A stretch of 43,154 bases of DNA, taken from positions 1 to 43,154 of the forward strand of contig DXLO01000022.1 in the NCBI GenBank assembly GCA_019414665.1, read 5' to 3'. The stretch comes from Bacteroides sp. Its GTDB lineage: Bacteria > Bacteroidota > Bacteroidia > Bacteroidales > Bacteroidaceae. A program made the position numbers and the translations under genes. Positions within the stretch are counted from its first letter, which is position 1, and each line of letters opens with the position of its first letter. Positions 25,276 to 33,626 of this stretch are shown here, piece by piece. Under the pieces are notes generated by a model, which saw only the letters and a program-made list of their open reading frames with translations, was not told where the DNA came from and searched no databases.

Positions 25276-25647
25276 ATGAACATTTTTATTGCAGGGCTTA
25301 ACTATAATATGAGTGAAGCCGAACTTGGAGAATTATTTGCAGAGTATGGTGAAGTTGTTTCTGTTAAGATTATAATGGACAGAGAGACCGGTCGTTCTAA
25401 GGGATATGGTTTTGTTGAAATGGCTGATGATGAAGCTGGAGATAAAGCGATTGCAGCTCTTAATGAAGTTGATATGGATGGAAAAACTCTTTCTGTGTCA
25501 GTAGCTCGTCCTAGAGAAGAACGTCCGCGTCGTAGCTATGGCAACAATGGCGGTGGTGGTTATCGTGGCGGTAACAACAGTCGTGGTGGTGGCTATGGTG
25601 GTAGTCGCGGAGATAATGGCTATGGCGGTGGCAGAAACAGATATTGA
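25276..25647 (+). CDS. RRM-domain RNA-binding protein
   Basis: A 123-aa cytoplasmic protein. Residues 1-75 form one RNA recognition motif with RNP2 (IFIAGL, 3-8) and RNP1 (KGYGFVEM, 42-49), including the aromatic residues that stack on RNA bases. The last 35 residues are a disordered Gly/Arg/Asn-rich tail (GGGYRGGNNSRGGG). Bacteroides carry several such Rbp proteins, which act as RNA-level regulators in place of Hfq. The member is not identified here. The leader is long and a terminator follows at 25673-25708. Confidence 0.93.
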   Translation: MNIFIAGLNYNMSEAELGELFAEYGEVVSVKIIMDRETGRSKGYGFVEMADDEAGDKAIAALNEVDMDGKTLSVSVARPREERPRRSYGNNGGGGYRGGNNSRGGGYGGSRGDNGYGGGRNRY

Positions 25648-25672
25648 TCTGTATCTCTATAAAATATAAGGG

Positions 25673-25708
25673 AACCTGTCTTGGACATTTGAAATGCTGA
25701 GGCAGGTT
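25673..25708 (+). terminator. Terminator of the RRM gene
   Basis: An 8-bp stem (AACCTGTC at 25673-25680 with GGCAGGTT at 25701-25708, one G-T pair) runs into TTTTAA. It lies 25 bases past the RRM stop codon. Confidence 0.65.
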
Positions 25709-25961
25709 TTTAAGTGCCTGTTCAGGATATCTTCAAAAGACTTTGGCTGTCGGTTATTTCTTTTATTTATGGCAAACAGAAGATGTTCCATTGAGGGTAA
25801 AAACGGTTATTTATTAAGCATGGTCAATAATTTCTACATAAATTCCAGGTACTTCTCTCTTTTATAGAAAGGCTATAAGTATTATGCGTGTTATATTCAA
25901 CTTCATTCTGGATTATTCCAACAAGAAAGAAGATGATTGAGTATGGAGAGATACTTGTTTC
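25709..25961. other. Convergent intergenic spacer with no gene
   Basis: About 250 AT-rich bases between the RRM terminator and the end of the glutaminase gene. No frame with a credible start or known family is seen, and no further strong hairpin. Confidence 0.4.
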
Positions 25962-26876
25962 CTAGAAAATAGATTCCTGTGTCTGTGTTGTCAATAGTTC
26001 CAGCGCCTTGATTCCCATAACGGAATTTCCTTTTGGATTCAATCTCGGGCTCCACACTGCAACTGAATATCGTAGTGGGTAAACTGCGGCTATACCGCCT
26101 CCCACACCACTTTTCCCCGGAAGACCTACCAAATAAGAAAATTCTCCTGCTTCGTCATAGAATCCACATGTTTGCATGATGGCATTGATACGTTTCACTT
26201 GAGAGGCGGTCAGCGTGATTCCTTCGAATGTAAAAGCCTGTTTATGGTTGGCAAACGGCAAAAAGGCTTTGGATAAATCATAACAACTCATTTCTATGGA
26301 GCATTGCAGGAAATAGAAATGAAGTACACGTTCTATGTCATTGTCGATGTTATGATAATATTTCAACAGGTTGGTGATTGCCGCATTCAGATAACCGTTT
26401 TCACGTTCGGACAGGGCAACTTCTTCATTATAATGAATTTGGTTATTTCCGCTGATTGAGCGGACGAAACGAAGATATTCTTCTTCGGGGTGTTTCAGAT
26501 GGTTCAGCAGGATATCTGTCATTACAATGGCTCCGGCGTTAATAAAGGGATTCCGAGGAATTCCTTTTTCTACCTCCAGTTGTACTAGTGAGTTGAAAGC
26601 TGTTCCCGAAGGTTCTTTACCTACTCTTTTCCATAGATTATCTCCTTCAAGACTCAAACACATGGCAAGTGAAAAAACTTTCGAAATACTTTGGATGGAG
26701 AAGCCGGTGGTGGCTTCTCCATGCATGAAAGTTTTGTTTTGTATCGTATGGATACACATTCCGAATTGATCTGGGTTGATTTTGGCAAGTGCCGGAATGT
26801 AATCAGCCTGTTTGCCAATAGAGGCGTAGGGCTGGATTTCTTGATAGATGTCTTTTAGAATCTGTTGATAATCCAT
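25962..26876 (-). CDS. glsA: Glutaminase (serine-dependent beta-lactamase fold)
   Basis: Hydrolyses L-glutamine to glutamate and ammonia. The catalytic S63-x-x-K66 (SISK in TGFSIQSISKVFSLA) and the family segments NPFINAGAIV and NGGIAAVYPLR-type, here GVGGGIAAVYPLRYSVAVW, are present. I chose the ATG at 26876 (304 aa, normal for the family, MDYQQILKDI). A longer frame to 26912 would overlap the end of ispG by 23 bases. It follows ispG with a 13-base gap, so they may be co-transcribed. Such enzymes can supply acid resistance, but nothing here shows that. Confidence 0.93.
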   Translation of the reverse strand: MDYQQILKDIYQEIQPYASIGKQADYIPALAKINPDQFGMCIHTIQNKTFMHGEATTGFSIQSISKVFSLAMCLSLEGDNLWKRVGKEPSGTAFNSLVQLEVEKGIPRNPFINAGAIVMTDILLNHLKHPEEEYLRFVRSISGNNQIHYNEEVALSERENGYLNAAITNLLKYYHNIDNDIERVLHFYFLQCSIEMSCYDLSKAFLPFANHKQAFTFEGITLTASQVKRINAIMQTCGFYDEAGEFSYLVGLPGKSGVGGGIAAVYPLRYSVAVWSPRLNPKGNSVMGIKALELLTTQTQESIF

Positions 26877-26889
26877 GATTTGGACGTTT

Positions 26890-28734
26890 TTATTTTTCTG
26901 TATAGTCACCATTGGCTTTGATGAGCTCGATCAACTTCTCAACAGCCTGATCTTCGGGAATGTTTTTTTCTATGCATTCTTTCTTTTTATAGAGGCTGAT
27001 TTTTCCACGACCGGCACCTACATAGCCATAGTCGGCATCCGCCATTTCGCCGGGACCATTGACAATACAGCCCATAATGCCGATCTTCAGACCTTTCAAG
27101 TGCGAGGTAGCTGTTTTGATACGGGCGATGGTAGACTCCAAATCATATAAGGTACGACCACATCCCGGACATGAAATGTATTCCGTTTTGCTGGTTCGGA
27201 TTCTGCCGGCTTGCAGGATACCAAATGCAGTGGTATCTACCACTATATGACTCAAGGGGCCTTGGTTGTACAAGAAGATTCCGTCACAGAGTCCGTCAAA
27301 AATTAGTGCACCCATATCAGCTGCCGCTTTGATTTGCAGGTCTTCAGCTTTCGTTTCCTGATAGTATTGGAAGAATACGACCGGATTCTCTAACCCTTCA
27401 TTCATCAGTTCGTGTGTCATGGCACGATATTCGCCGAGGCGGTTGGGATGATTGCTTTGGGCGATGATTACCACTTCGGGATGTAGTTTAAGGGCTGCGA
27501 TTACTTCGTCATTCATAGCCATATAGGGCAGAAACAGGAATTTCAGATCGGAAACCGTGTGATGTAATTCTATCATCTGCTGGTAGTTAAATGCCGGATA
27601 GACATTTTTGTCTTCTGGATTCCATGCATTGGCATCTACTAGATAGGCTATATTGTTATCTCGTGATTGGGGCACACTTCCACCGCAATAAATATAGTCA
27701 GGTTTGAACTGAGGATTGGTTTCGAAAGACCCTTCCAGACGTTCGGCTATTACTACGGGAAGATTATCTCCTCCAATGTTTCGGACAGCCTTAGTCTTCC
27801 GGCGCCCCGGAGATAGGTAGTTGAACTGCGGAGCTTCTTTTCCAGGAATAAAAGGATGTCCTTCCCGAGTTAGTATATAATCAACCAGTTTGCGGGCTAC
27901 CGGAATTTCGTTTTCAGGAGCCTCGCTCAATGAAACACGAATGGTATCTCCCAAGCCATCTGCAAGGAGTGCGCCTATTCCTAATGCGGATTTTATTCTT
28001 CCGTCCTCGCCGTCCCCTGCTTCGGTAACTCCCAAATGAAGCGGGAAAGCCATGCCTTCCTTTTCCATTTCCTTTACCAGCAGACGGACCGTCCTGACCA
28101 TTACCACGGTATTGGATGCTTTGATGGAAATAACCACATCGTTGAAATGTTCCGCAACACAGATACGCAGAAATTCCATGCACGATTCCACCATACCTTC
28201 AGGGGTGTCACCATAATGAGACATGATGCGGTCTGACAGAGAACCGTGGTTTACCCCGATGCGGATGGCGGTGTGGTTTTCCTTGCAGATATTTAGAAAA
28301 GGAATGAAGCGGGCACGTATCTTTTCTATTTCTTGCGCATATTCTTCGTCAGTGTATTCCAGTTTCCGGAAAGTACGTCCCGGGTCTACGTAATTTCCCG
28401 GATTGATGCGTACCTTTTCTGCATATTGTGCCGCTACATCGGCTACTTTGGGGTTAAAATGTACATCGGCCACCAATGGAGTATCATATCCTTGAGAGCG
28501 TAATCCGATATTGATATTCTTCAAGTTTTCGGCTTCACGGACACCTTGTGTGGTGAGGCGAACGTATTCACCGCCGGCATCTATAATGCGTTTGGCTTGT
28601 TCCACACAGGCTTCGGTATCCATAGTGACGGTATTTGTCATGCTCTGAATACGGATGGGGTTGTTGCCACCCAAGGGAGTGGCTCCGATATTCACTTCGG
28701 AAGATTCGCGGCGGGAGTAATTGAATAAATCCAT
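26890..28734 (-). CDS. ispG: 4-hydroxy-3-methylbut-2-en-1-yl diphosphate synthase IspG, long form
   Basis: MEP-pathway enzyme reducing MEcPP to HMBPP with an iron-sulfur cluster, making isoprenoid precursors. The N-terminal TIM-barrel has IGATPLGGNNPIRIQSMTNT. The C-terminal cluster domain carries CPGCGRTLYD and the cysteine in GCIVNGPGEMADADYG, which with another cysteine hold the 4Fe-4S cluster. At 614 aa it is far longer than the E. coli form (372 aa). The extra domain lies between the barrel and cluster domains, as in plants and Bacteroidetes. The start lies at the base of a large intergenic hairpin (28737-28810). Confidence 0.96.
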   Translation of the reverse strand: MDLFNYSRRESSEVNIGATPLGGNNPIRIQSMTNTVTMDTEACVEQAKRIIDAGGEYVRLTTQGVREAENLKNINIGLRSQGYDTPLVADVHFNPKVADVAAQYAEKVRINPGNYVDPGRTFRKLEYTDEEYAQEIEKIRARFIPFLNICKENHTAIRIGVNHGSLSDRIMSHYGDTPEGMVESCMEFLRICVAEHFNDVVISIKASNTVVMVRTVRLLVKEMEKEGMAFPLHLGVTEAGDGEDGRIKSALGIGALLADGLGDTIRVSLSEAPENEIPVARKLVDYILTREGHPFIPGKEAPQFNYLSPGRRKTKAVRNIGGDNLPVVIAERLEGSFETNPQFKPDYIYCGGSVPQSRDNNIAYLVDANAWNPEDKNVYPAFNYQQMIELHHTVSDLKFLFLPYMAMNDEVIAALKLHPEVVIIAQSNHPNRLGEYRAMTHELMNEGLENPVVFFQYYQETKAEDLQIKAAADMGALIFDGLCDGIFLYNQGPLSHIVVDTTAFGILQAGRIRTSKTEYISCPGCGRTLYDLESTIARIKTATSHLKGLKIGIMGCIVNGPGEMADADYGYVGAGRGKISLYKKKECIEKNIPEDQAVEKLIELIKANGDYTEK

Positions 28735-28736
28735 AG

Positions 28737-28810
28737 TTAGTGATTAGTGGTGAGTGGTTAGTGATTAGTGGGCTGCGCTGAAATATTAACCACTTACCAC
28801 TAATCACTAA
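28737..28810. repeat. Inverted repeat hairpin between purE and ispG
   Basis: Two arms of 24 bases (28737-28760 and 28787-28810) are inverted with one mismatch and are built from the motif TTAGTGATTAGTGG. The left arm ends in a further copy of the motif, so there is internal direct repetition. In the ispG mRNA the hairpin ends 2 bases before the start codon. It looks like a dispersed Bacteroides intergenic repeat. It could be a transcription roadblock or translational control for ispG. Confidence 0.6.
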
Positions 28811-28817
28811 CCACTAG

Positions 28818-29327
28818 TTAATTTGTTTTATATTCAAACTTGACTTCTTTCAGTTCTTCGTTGGCTTTCACGATTTTCTTTTTCAAGCCGGTCTTGTAGT
28901 CTGCAAACTTGGTGGCTAGTTCTGTATCACTCAATGCTAGCATTTGTACGGCCAGAATAGCTGCATTCATGGCTCCATTGATTGCTACGGTAGCTACAGG
29001 AATTCCGGGAGGCATTTGGATGATAGAATAAAGTGCGTCTACGCCATCAAGAACTGAACCTTTAACGGGAACACCGATAACAGGCAATGTGGTATTTGCA
29101 GCAATGACACCGGGAAGTGCGGCAGCCATGCCGGCAGCGGCAATGATGACTTTAATTCCACGGCCTGCAGCATTTTTCGCAAATTCCTCCACAGCTTCGG
29201 GAGTGCGGTGTGCCGAAAGGGCGTTCATTTCGAAAGGTACGTGCATCTCGTCCAGTAATTTGGCAGCTTTTTCCATTACGGGAAGATCGGAAGTGCTACC
29301 CATGATAATGCTTACGATAGGTTTCAT
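28818..29327 (-). CDS. purE: N5-carboxyaminoimidazole ribonucleotide mutase
   Basis: Converts N5-CAIR to CAIR in purine biosynthesis. The nucleotide-phosphate loop MGSTSDLPVMEKA is near residue 9. The family motif SAHRTPE is at about 39-45 and AAGMAAALPGVIA at about 66-78. The length of 169 aa is typical of class I PurE, which works with PurK (not in this window). The start is the first ATG after a 124-base intergenic region containing a hairpin repeat. Confidence 0.96.
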   Translation of the reverse strand: MKPIVSIIMGSTSDLPVMEKAAKLLDEMHVPFEMNALSAHRTPEAVEEFAKNAAGRGIKVIIAAAGMAAALPGVIAANTTLPVIGVPVKGSVLDGVDALYSIIQMPPGIPVATVAINGAMNAAILAVQMLALSDTELATKFADYKTGLKKKIVKANEELKEVKFEYKTN

Positions 29328-29360
29328 TGTTTTTTGTTATTGTTTGGTTTATATATTTAC

Positions 29361-29429
29361 TTCAAGCACGGGTTATACGGATGAACGCGGATAGAAAAAT
29401 CCGTGAGGTCCGCGTAATCCGCGCTTGAA
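29361..29429. repeat. Imperfect palindromic repeat between gcvH and purE
   Basis: An approximately 69-base imperfect inverted repeat (outer arms TTCAAGCACGG and CCGCGCTTGAA) contains the inner motif ACGCGGAT...ATCCGTGAGG. It is composed of short ATCCGCG-like units, a kind of intergenic palindrome common in Bacteroides genomes. It could end the gcvH transcript, protect mRNA 3' ends or be a mobile repeat. Confidence 0.5.
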
Positions 29430-29451
29430 CAATTCCTAATGGGAATCTATA

Positions 29452-29832
29452 TTATTCGTTGACTAATGCTTTATATCCTTCAGCATCCAGCAAATCGTTA
29501 ACGTCATTAGAGTCATTGGGCTTGATCTTAATCAGCCACCCTTTACCATACGGGTCTTGGTTTACTAATTCGGGATTGTCGGCCAATGCTTCATTCTGTT
29601 CCAAAACTTCTCCTGAAACGGGAAGGAACAAGTCCGAAATCGTTTTTACTACTTCAATAGTACCGAAAACTTCATCTTTTTCTAAAGTTTCTCCTTCAGT
29701 TGTGATATCTACGAATACGATGTCACCCAGTTGCTCTTGTGCATAATCAGTGATGCCTACATAAGCTATATCACCTTCTACTCGTATCCATTCGTGTTCT
29801 TTGGTATACTTTACATTGCTTGGAAATTCCAT
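29452..29832 (-). CDS. gcvH: Glycine cleavage system H protein
   Basis: A 126-aa lipoyl carrier that shuttles the aminomethyl group between the P and T proteins of glycine decarboxylase. The lipoylated lysine is K63 in IEVVKTISDLF, within the usual beta-hairpin, and LPVSGEVLEQNEAL follows. The other glycine cleavage genes are not in this window. It lies 36 bases after the PAP2-like gene. The call is secure from length and the lipoyl site. Confidence 0.96.
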   Translation of the reverse strand: MEFPSNVKYTKEHEWIRVEGDIAYVGITDYAQEQLGDIVFVDITTEGETLEKDEVFGTIEVVKTISDLFLPVSGEVLEQNEALADNPELVNQDPYGKGWLIKIKPNDSNDVNDLLDAEGYKALVNE

Positions 29833-29868
29833 AATGCTTTCAATTTATAAGGTTAATACTAATTTTTT

Positions 29869-30525
29869 TCAAATAAACAAAATTCCAATGACACCACAAA
29901 ACAATCCGACAATAAATCCGGCTAAAACTTCTAATAAGGTATGCTGTTTTACAATGATACGGGCTGTGCCAAGCATCCCGGATAGCAAAATGAAAAAACA
30001 GAGCCACCATACAGGATTGAAATTGAATATAAAGCTGTAGGATAATAATCCGCCTACCATCATGCCGCTGCTTGCCACGTGTGTGCTGATTTTCCACTTG
30101 AAATTGATCAGCGTGCAAAGGATCATGCAGATGAGGGCGGCTACGATAATACCTGACATATAGCGGGGCAGGTGTATCTTATACATGGTGATGAGACAAG
30201 TGACATAGCTGATGATAGTCAACGCATATGGTACGAAACGTTTTTCGCGGTGTCCCAATTCATGAATACCCCAACCGTTTATTTTTTGGAACAGGTAGAT
30301 GGCGAGCATCGGCATCAGAATGGTGAAACAGTAGACTATGCCCAATACTATCAGTTTGTACTGGATGGGCATGATACGAAGATAAGTGAAGAAAAAAAGC
30401 AGGAAAAATGCCACAAAAGGAATCATAAAAGGCGTGAATATGCCTGATATGATACGTGAACTGACTTCAAGCGGACTGTTTTTCTTGCCTACTGCTATTG
30501 TTTCGGTTATTTCGTTAGCTTCCAT
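29869..30525 (-). CDS. PAP2-like membrane protein
   Basis: A 218-aa protein with about six hydrophobic segments. The order of blocks resembles the PAP2 phosphatase superfamily: HREKRFVPYA near residue 90 (K-x6-RP-like), KISTHVASSGMM near 145 (in place of SGH) and ARIIVKQHTLLEVLAGF near 190. The last keeps R-x5-H but has Glu where most have Asp. Activity on lipid phosphates is therefore possible but uncertain. It lies between rpoN and gcvH, 10 bases after rpoN. No direct clue to the substrate. Confidence 0.65.
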   Translation of the reverse strand: MEANEITETIAVGKKNSPLEVSSRIISGIFTPFMIPFVAFFLLFFFTYLRIMPIQYKLIVLGIVYCFTILMPMLAIYLFQKINGWGIHELGHREKRFVPYALTIISYVTCLITMYKIHLPRYMSGIIVAALICMILCTLINFKWKISTHVASSGMMVGGLLSYSFIFNFNPVWWLCFFILLSGMLGTARIIVKQHTLLEVLAGFIVGLFCGVIGILFI

Positions 30526-30535
30526 ATAATTTATA

Positions 30536-32005
30536 TTACCTTCTTAATCGTGCGACGGGTATGTTAAGCTGTTGGCGGTATTTGGCTACAGTACGGCGGG
30601 CTATGGGGTAGCCTTTCGTTTTTAGTGTTTCGGCCAGTTCATCATCAGTGTACGGTTTTTCCTTGTCTTCGGTGTCTACACATTCTTTCAGAATACGCTT
30701 GATTTCGCGGACAGAGAGTTCTTCACCGTCTTCGGTAGTGTAACCGTCGCTGAAAAAGAATTTCAACGAATAGATACCATAGTTTGTTTGTACATATTTG
30801 CTGTTGCTTACCCGTGATATGGTGGAAATATCCAATCCCGAGCGTTCGGCTACATCTTTTAGGATCATGGGCTTTAGCAGGGATTCGTCTCCTTCCAAAA
30901 AGAAGGGGCGCTGAATATCTATAATGGCTTGCATGGTGGTGAGCAACGTATGTTGTCGCTGTTTTACGGCGTTGATAAAACCTTGTGCGGCATCTACTTT
31001 TTGTTTTAGGAACATCAGTGCGTCCTTTGAGGCTTTGCTCTGATTATCTTTGTTGCGGGTGTGTTCATCCAGTAGTTCGGTGAACTGGCGGCTCAGACGC
31101 AACTCAGGAACATTACGATTGTTTAAACTTAGAGTAATGGTGTCATCCTCATACGTTTCTACAATGAAGTCGGGAATGATCTGCTGCATATTTTTACCCA
31201 TTGCTTCACCCAGTGAACTGCCCGGACGAGGATTCAGTTTGGTGAGATCGCTCACCGCCTCATTATATTGTTCTTCGGTTATACCTAGTTTTTGGATAAT
31301 CCTTTCTTTGTTTTTGCGGGTAAACTCATCACAGCATTTACCGATGATGTCCAGTTCTATTTGTTTTAACGGTGAATCGGCTTTTCTTTGTATTTGTAGC
31401 AGAAGACATTCTTGTAAACTGCGGGCACCGATACCTGCCGGATCAAAGTCTTGGATTATTTCCAAGATTTTATTTAATTCCTCCTCAGTGGTATAGATTC
31501 CTCGATAGATGGCAAGTTCATCCATGATAGACTCCATATTTTTGCGTAACAGGCCGTCATCGTCCAATGAACCGATCAAGTATTCTGCTATATCTCGTTG
31601 TTCTGGGGTAAGTTCCTGCATCTGCAACTGGTCTTTCAATATTTCATAAAAAGATACGGCATCCGAGAAAGGGATTTCTTCGGCTACTCCTTCTTTGGAA
31701 CGATTATGTTCCTGTAGTTTATAATCGGGAATATCATCTTCGTTGCTGTAATCGCCTAATGAAAAATCTTCGTTCGAGTCTGTATTTCCGTCTTCGTTCT
31801 CAACGTATTCTGTGTTGTCATCTTCATTTTCGGGCATTTCTTTCCCTTCCTCCAGGGCCGGATTATCCAGTATTTCGGAATGGATACGTTCTTCCAGCTC
31901 CACAGTGGGCAGTTCCAGCAATTTCACTACCAGTATCTGTTGTGGAGATAAGGTTTGTATTTGTTGCTGGGCTTGTGTTTGTACTTGACGTGAGCCTTGT
32001 GCCAT
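30536..32005 (-). CDS. rpoN: RNA polymerase sigma-54 factor
   Basis: The alternative sigma factor of 489 aa that recognises -24/-12 promoters and needs enhancer-binding activators. A Gln-rich N-terminal region I (QTQAQQQIQTLSPQQILVVKLLELP) leads to an acidic region II. The core-binding part follows and the RpoN box is at the end (ARRTVAKYRQQLNIPVARLRR; key core ARRTVAKYR). An exact -7 box (TATTTTTG on the minus strand, 32034-32041) lies 29 bases upstream. Bacteroides encode many sigma-54 activators elsewhere; none is in this window. Confidence 0.96.
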   Translation of the reverse strand: MAQGSRQVQTQAQQQIQTLSPQQILVVKLLELPTVELEERIHSEILDNPALEEGKEMPENEDDNTEYVENEDGNTDSNEDFSLGDYSNEDDIPDYKLQEHNRSKEGVAEEIPFSDAVSFYEILKDQLQMQELTPEQRDIAEYLIGSLDDDGLLRKNMESIMDELAIYRGIYTTEEELNKILEIIQDFDPAGIGARSLQECLLLQIQRKADSPLKQIELDIIGKCCDEFTRKNKERIIQKLGITEEQYNEAVSDLTKLNPRPGSSLGEAMGKNMQQIIPDFIVETYEDDTITLSLNNRNVPELRLSRQFTELLDEHTRNKDNQSKASKDALMFLKQKVDAAQGFINAVKQRQHTLLTTMQAIIDIQRPFFLEGDESLLKPMILKDVAERSGLDISTISRVSNSKYVQTNYGIYSLKFFFSDGYTTEDGEELSVREIKRILKECVDTEDKEKPYTDDELAETLKTKGYPIARRTVAKYRQQLNIPVARLRR

Positions 32006-32033
32006 AATATTTTTATTTCCTTGTTTATTGCGA

Positions 32034-32041
32034 CAAAAATA
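32034..32041 (-). promoter_or_regulatory. Probable rpoN promoter -7 box
   Basis: CAAAAATA on the plus strand gives TATTTTTG on the minus strand, matching TAnnTTTG. The predicted leader is about 20 bases. Confidence 0.5.
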
Positions 32042-32133
32042 GGAAATTGTATTGTAATAATCTTCCTTTTTGGGGGGATTATTTTAAGGGGATGGCTATC
32101 TTTACCTGTCATCTATACAAAAAACATAAGATT

Positions 32134-32713
32134 ATGTTTGCAAAAGAAACTTATACAACCCATCGTAACAGTTTGAAAAAACGTGGGGATAGGTTTCTTG
32201 CTATTTGGGATAACGAGGAGAGTGGCGACTATGCGGATAATACTTATCATTTCCGCCAAGGTTCTACTTCTCTTTATTTTTGGGACTTGCCCTATGCCGG
32301 ATTGGCGATATGGATATCATATTGTATGGATGGGATCCAGCCTGCCTTGTGTGAGAAAGCGTAGAGGGTGGGAGTGACAGAAACTGGTTCTGCCGCGGAT
32401 TTGAAGAAGTGTTTGGAAAAAGCAGTTGCTAAAAGACAGGTGATTCATTAGAAAAGTACTTAGGTCAGCCGTAAATTATTAAGGCTGGCCGGATCTTTGG
32501 AACCGGAATTTGAACTTACTATAGAACCGGGTATCTATATTAATAGATTGTTGGAAAGCGGAGAAATGCTTTAAGGATTTTATCGATTATGATAAGTTGG
32601 AGAGTTATCGTGAGTTTACAGAGTTGCGTAATGAGGAAGATTATTTGATAACGGAGGACGGGGCACGTTTTTGGGGTACGAAGGTCCTTTTACTACAGAA
32701 CGATGATATATAA
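32134..32713 (+). pseudogene. Decayed Xaa-Pro aminopeptidase (aminopeptidase P, M24)
   Basis: The N-terminal part (MFAKETYTTHRNSLKKRGDR, ESGDYADNTYHFRQGSTSLYFWDLPYAGLA) matches the start of Bacteroides aminopeptidase P. A frameshift and a TAG stop (32362-32364) follow, then the same frame resumes (RVGVTETGSAADLKKC). From about 32500, IEPGIYINRLLESGE and, after another frameshift, FKDFIDYDKLESYREFTELRNEEDYLITEDGAR match the C-terminal end of the family. About 190 of an expected 450 codons remain, so the catalytic middle is deleted. It is non-functional. Its -7 box also looks degraded (TATCTTTA at 32097-32104). Confidence 0.8.
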
Positions 32714-33622
32714 TTATCCACCTATGGTTGCTTTTAAACCGTAATCAGTCAAGATTTGTATGCACTGCTGTTGTACTTCCTCGGATGGCGTTTGCATTTT
32801 ATATCCTTTAGGGTTATAGATACTGCCTAGCTTTGCATGCTTTCCCTTTCCTATATCATGGTAAGGTAATAGGTTAATGATCTCAGGATGCCGTGGAAGA
32901 CTGGCCAAAAATTCGGCAGACAGCTTTATGTTCTTTTCATCTGCATTCACTCCTTCAATCAATGGAATACGGATATAATAAGGAAAGTCAGCTTCTGCTA
33001 CTCTGCGGATGTTCTCCAAAATTAATTCATTGGGAACATCACAAAATGTCTGGTGTACGGTACTGTCCATTGATTTTAAGTCGATAAGCAATAGTTCACA
33101 ATTCCGCATCACTTCATCCACTGTTTCTTTGCGGGCAAGCAGGGTGGTATCTACCACCCGATGAATTCCCTGTTGTCCGCAACGTTTCAGTATATCAATC
33201 AAGAATTCGGGATGAAGCAACGGTTCTCCACCACAAAAAGTAACTCCACCGCCTGATTGATCCATAAATGGAATTTCCTTTTCTATTTCATGCATCAGGT
33301 ATTCGGCGGTATATTCCGTTCCTGATATCTCGATAGCCATTGCCGGACATTCTTCGGCACAGCGTCCGCATAACACGCATTTTTGCTTGTCGGTGATAAT
33401 ACCCTCGGGAGCCAGTGTCAGTGCCCCGTTGGGACATACTTTCAGACAAGTTCCACAGCCGAGGCATTTCTTGGCTGTGTATAGTTTGTCTTTTCCGTTA
33501 CGAATGCCTTCGGGATTATGGCACCATACGCACGAGAGCGGGCATCCTTTCATGAAAAGTGTGATGCGGATGCCCGGTCCGTCATTGATGGCATAGCGTT
33601 TGATGTCGAAAATCAGACTCAT
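32714..33622 (-). CDS. Glycyl radical enzyme activase (radical SAM)
   Basis: Installs the glycyl radical on the neighbouring enzyme by cleaving SAM. The radical SAM CxxxCxxC is C27, C31, C34 in GCPLSCVWCHNPEG. Two further ferredoxin-type clusters are C53, C56, C59, C63 and C82, C85, C88, C92, which place it with glycyl radical activases other than classical PflA. At 302 aa it has the usual length. Its start lies 4 bases after the stop of the glycyl radical enzyme gene, so the pair is co-transcribed. Confidence 0.94.
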   Translation of the reverse strand: MSLIFDIKRYAINDGPGIRITLFMKGCPLSCVWCHNPEGIRNGKDKLYTAKKCLGCGTCLKVCPNGALTLAPEGIITDKQKCVLCGRCAEECPAMAIEISGTEYTAEYLMHEIEKEIPFMDQSGGGVTFCGGEPLLHPEFLIDILKRCGQQGIHRVVDTTLLARKETVDEVMRNCELLLIDLKSMDSTVHQTFCDVPNELILENIRRVAEADFPYYIRIPLIEGVNADEKNIKLSAEFLASLPRHPEIINLLPYHDIGKGKHAKLGSIYNPKGYKMQTPSEEVQQQCIQILTDYGLKATIGG

Positions 33623-33626
33623 CTTG

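Noticed and set aside
26877..26912. Longer glutaminase start
   Set aside because: Overlaps ispG by 23 bases and exceeds the family length.
28737..28810. CRISPR-like repeats
   Set aside because: Only two inverted arms, no regular spacers, no cas genes.
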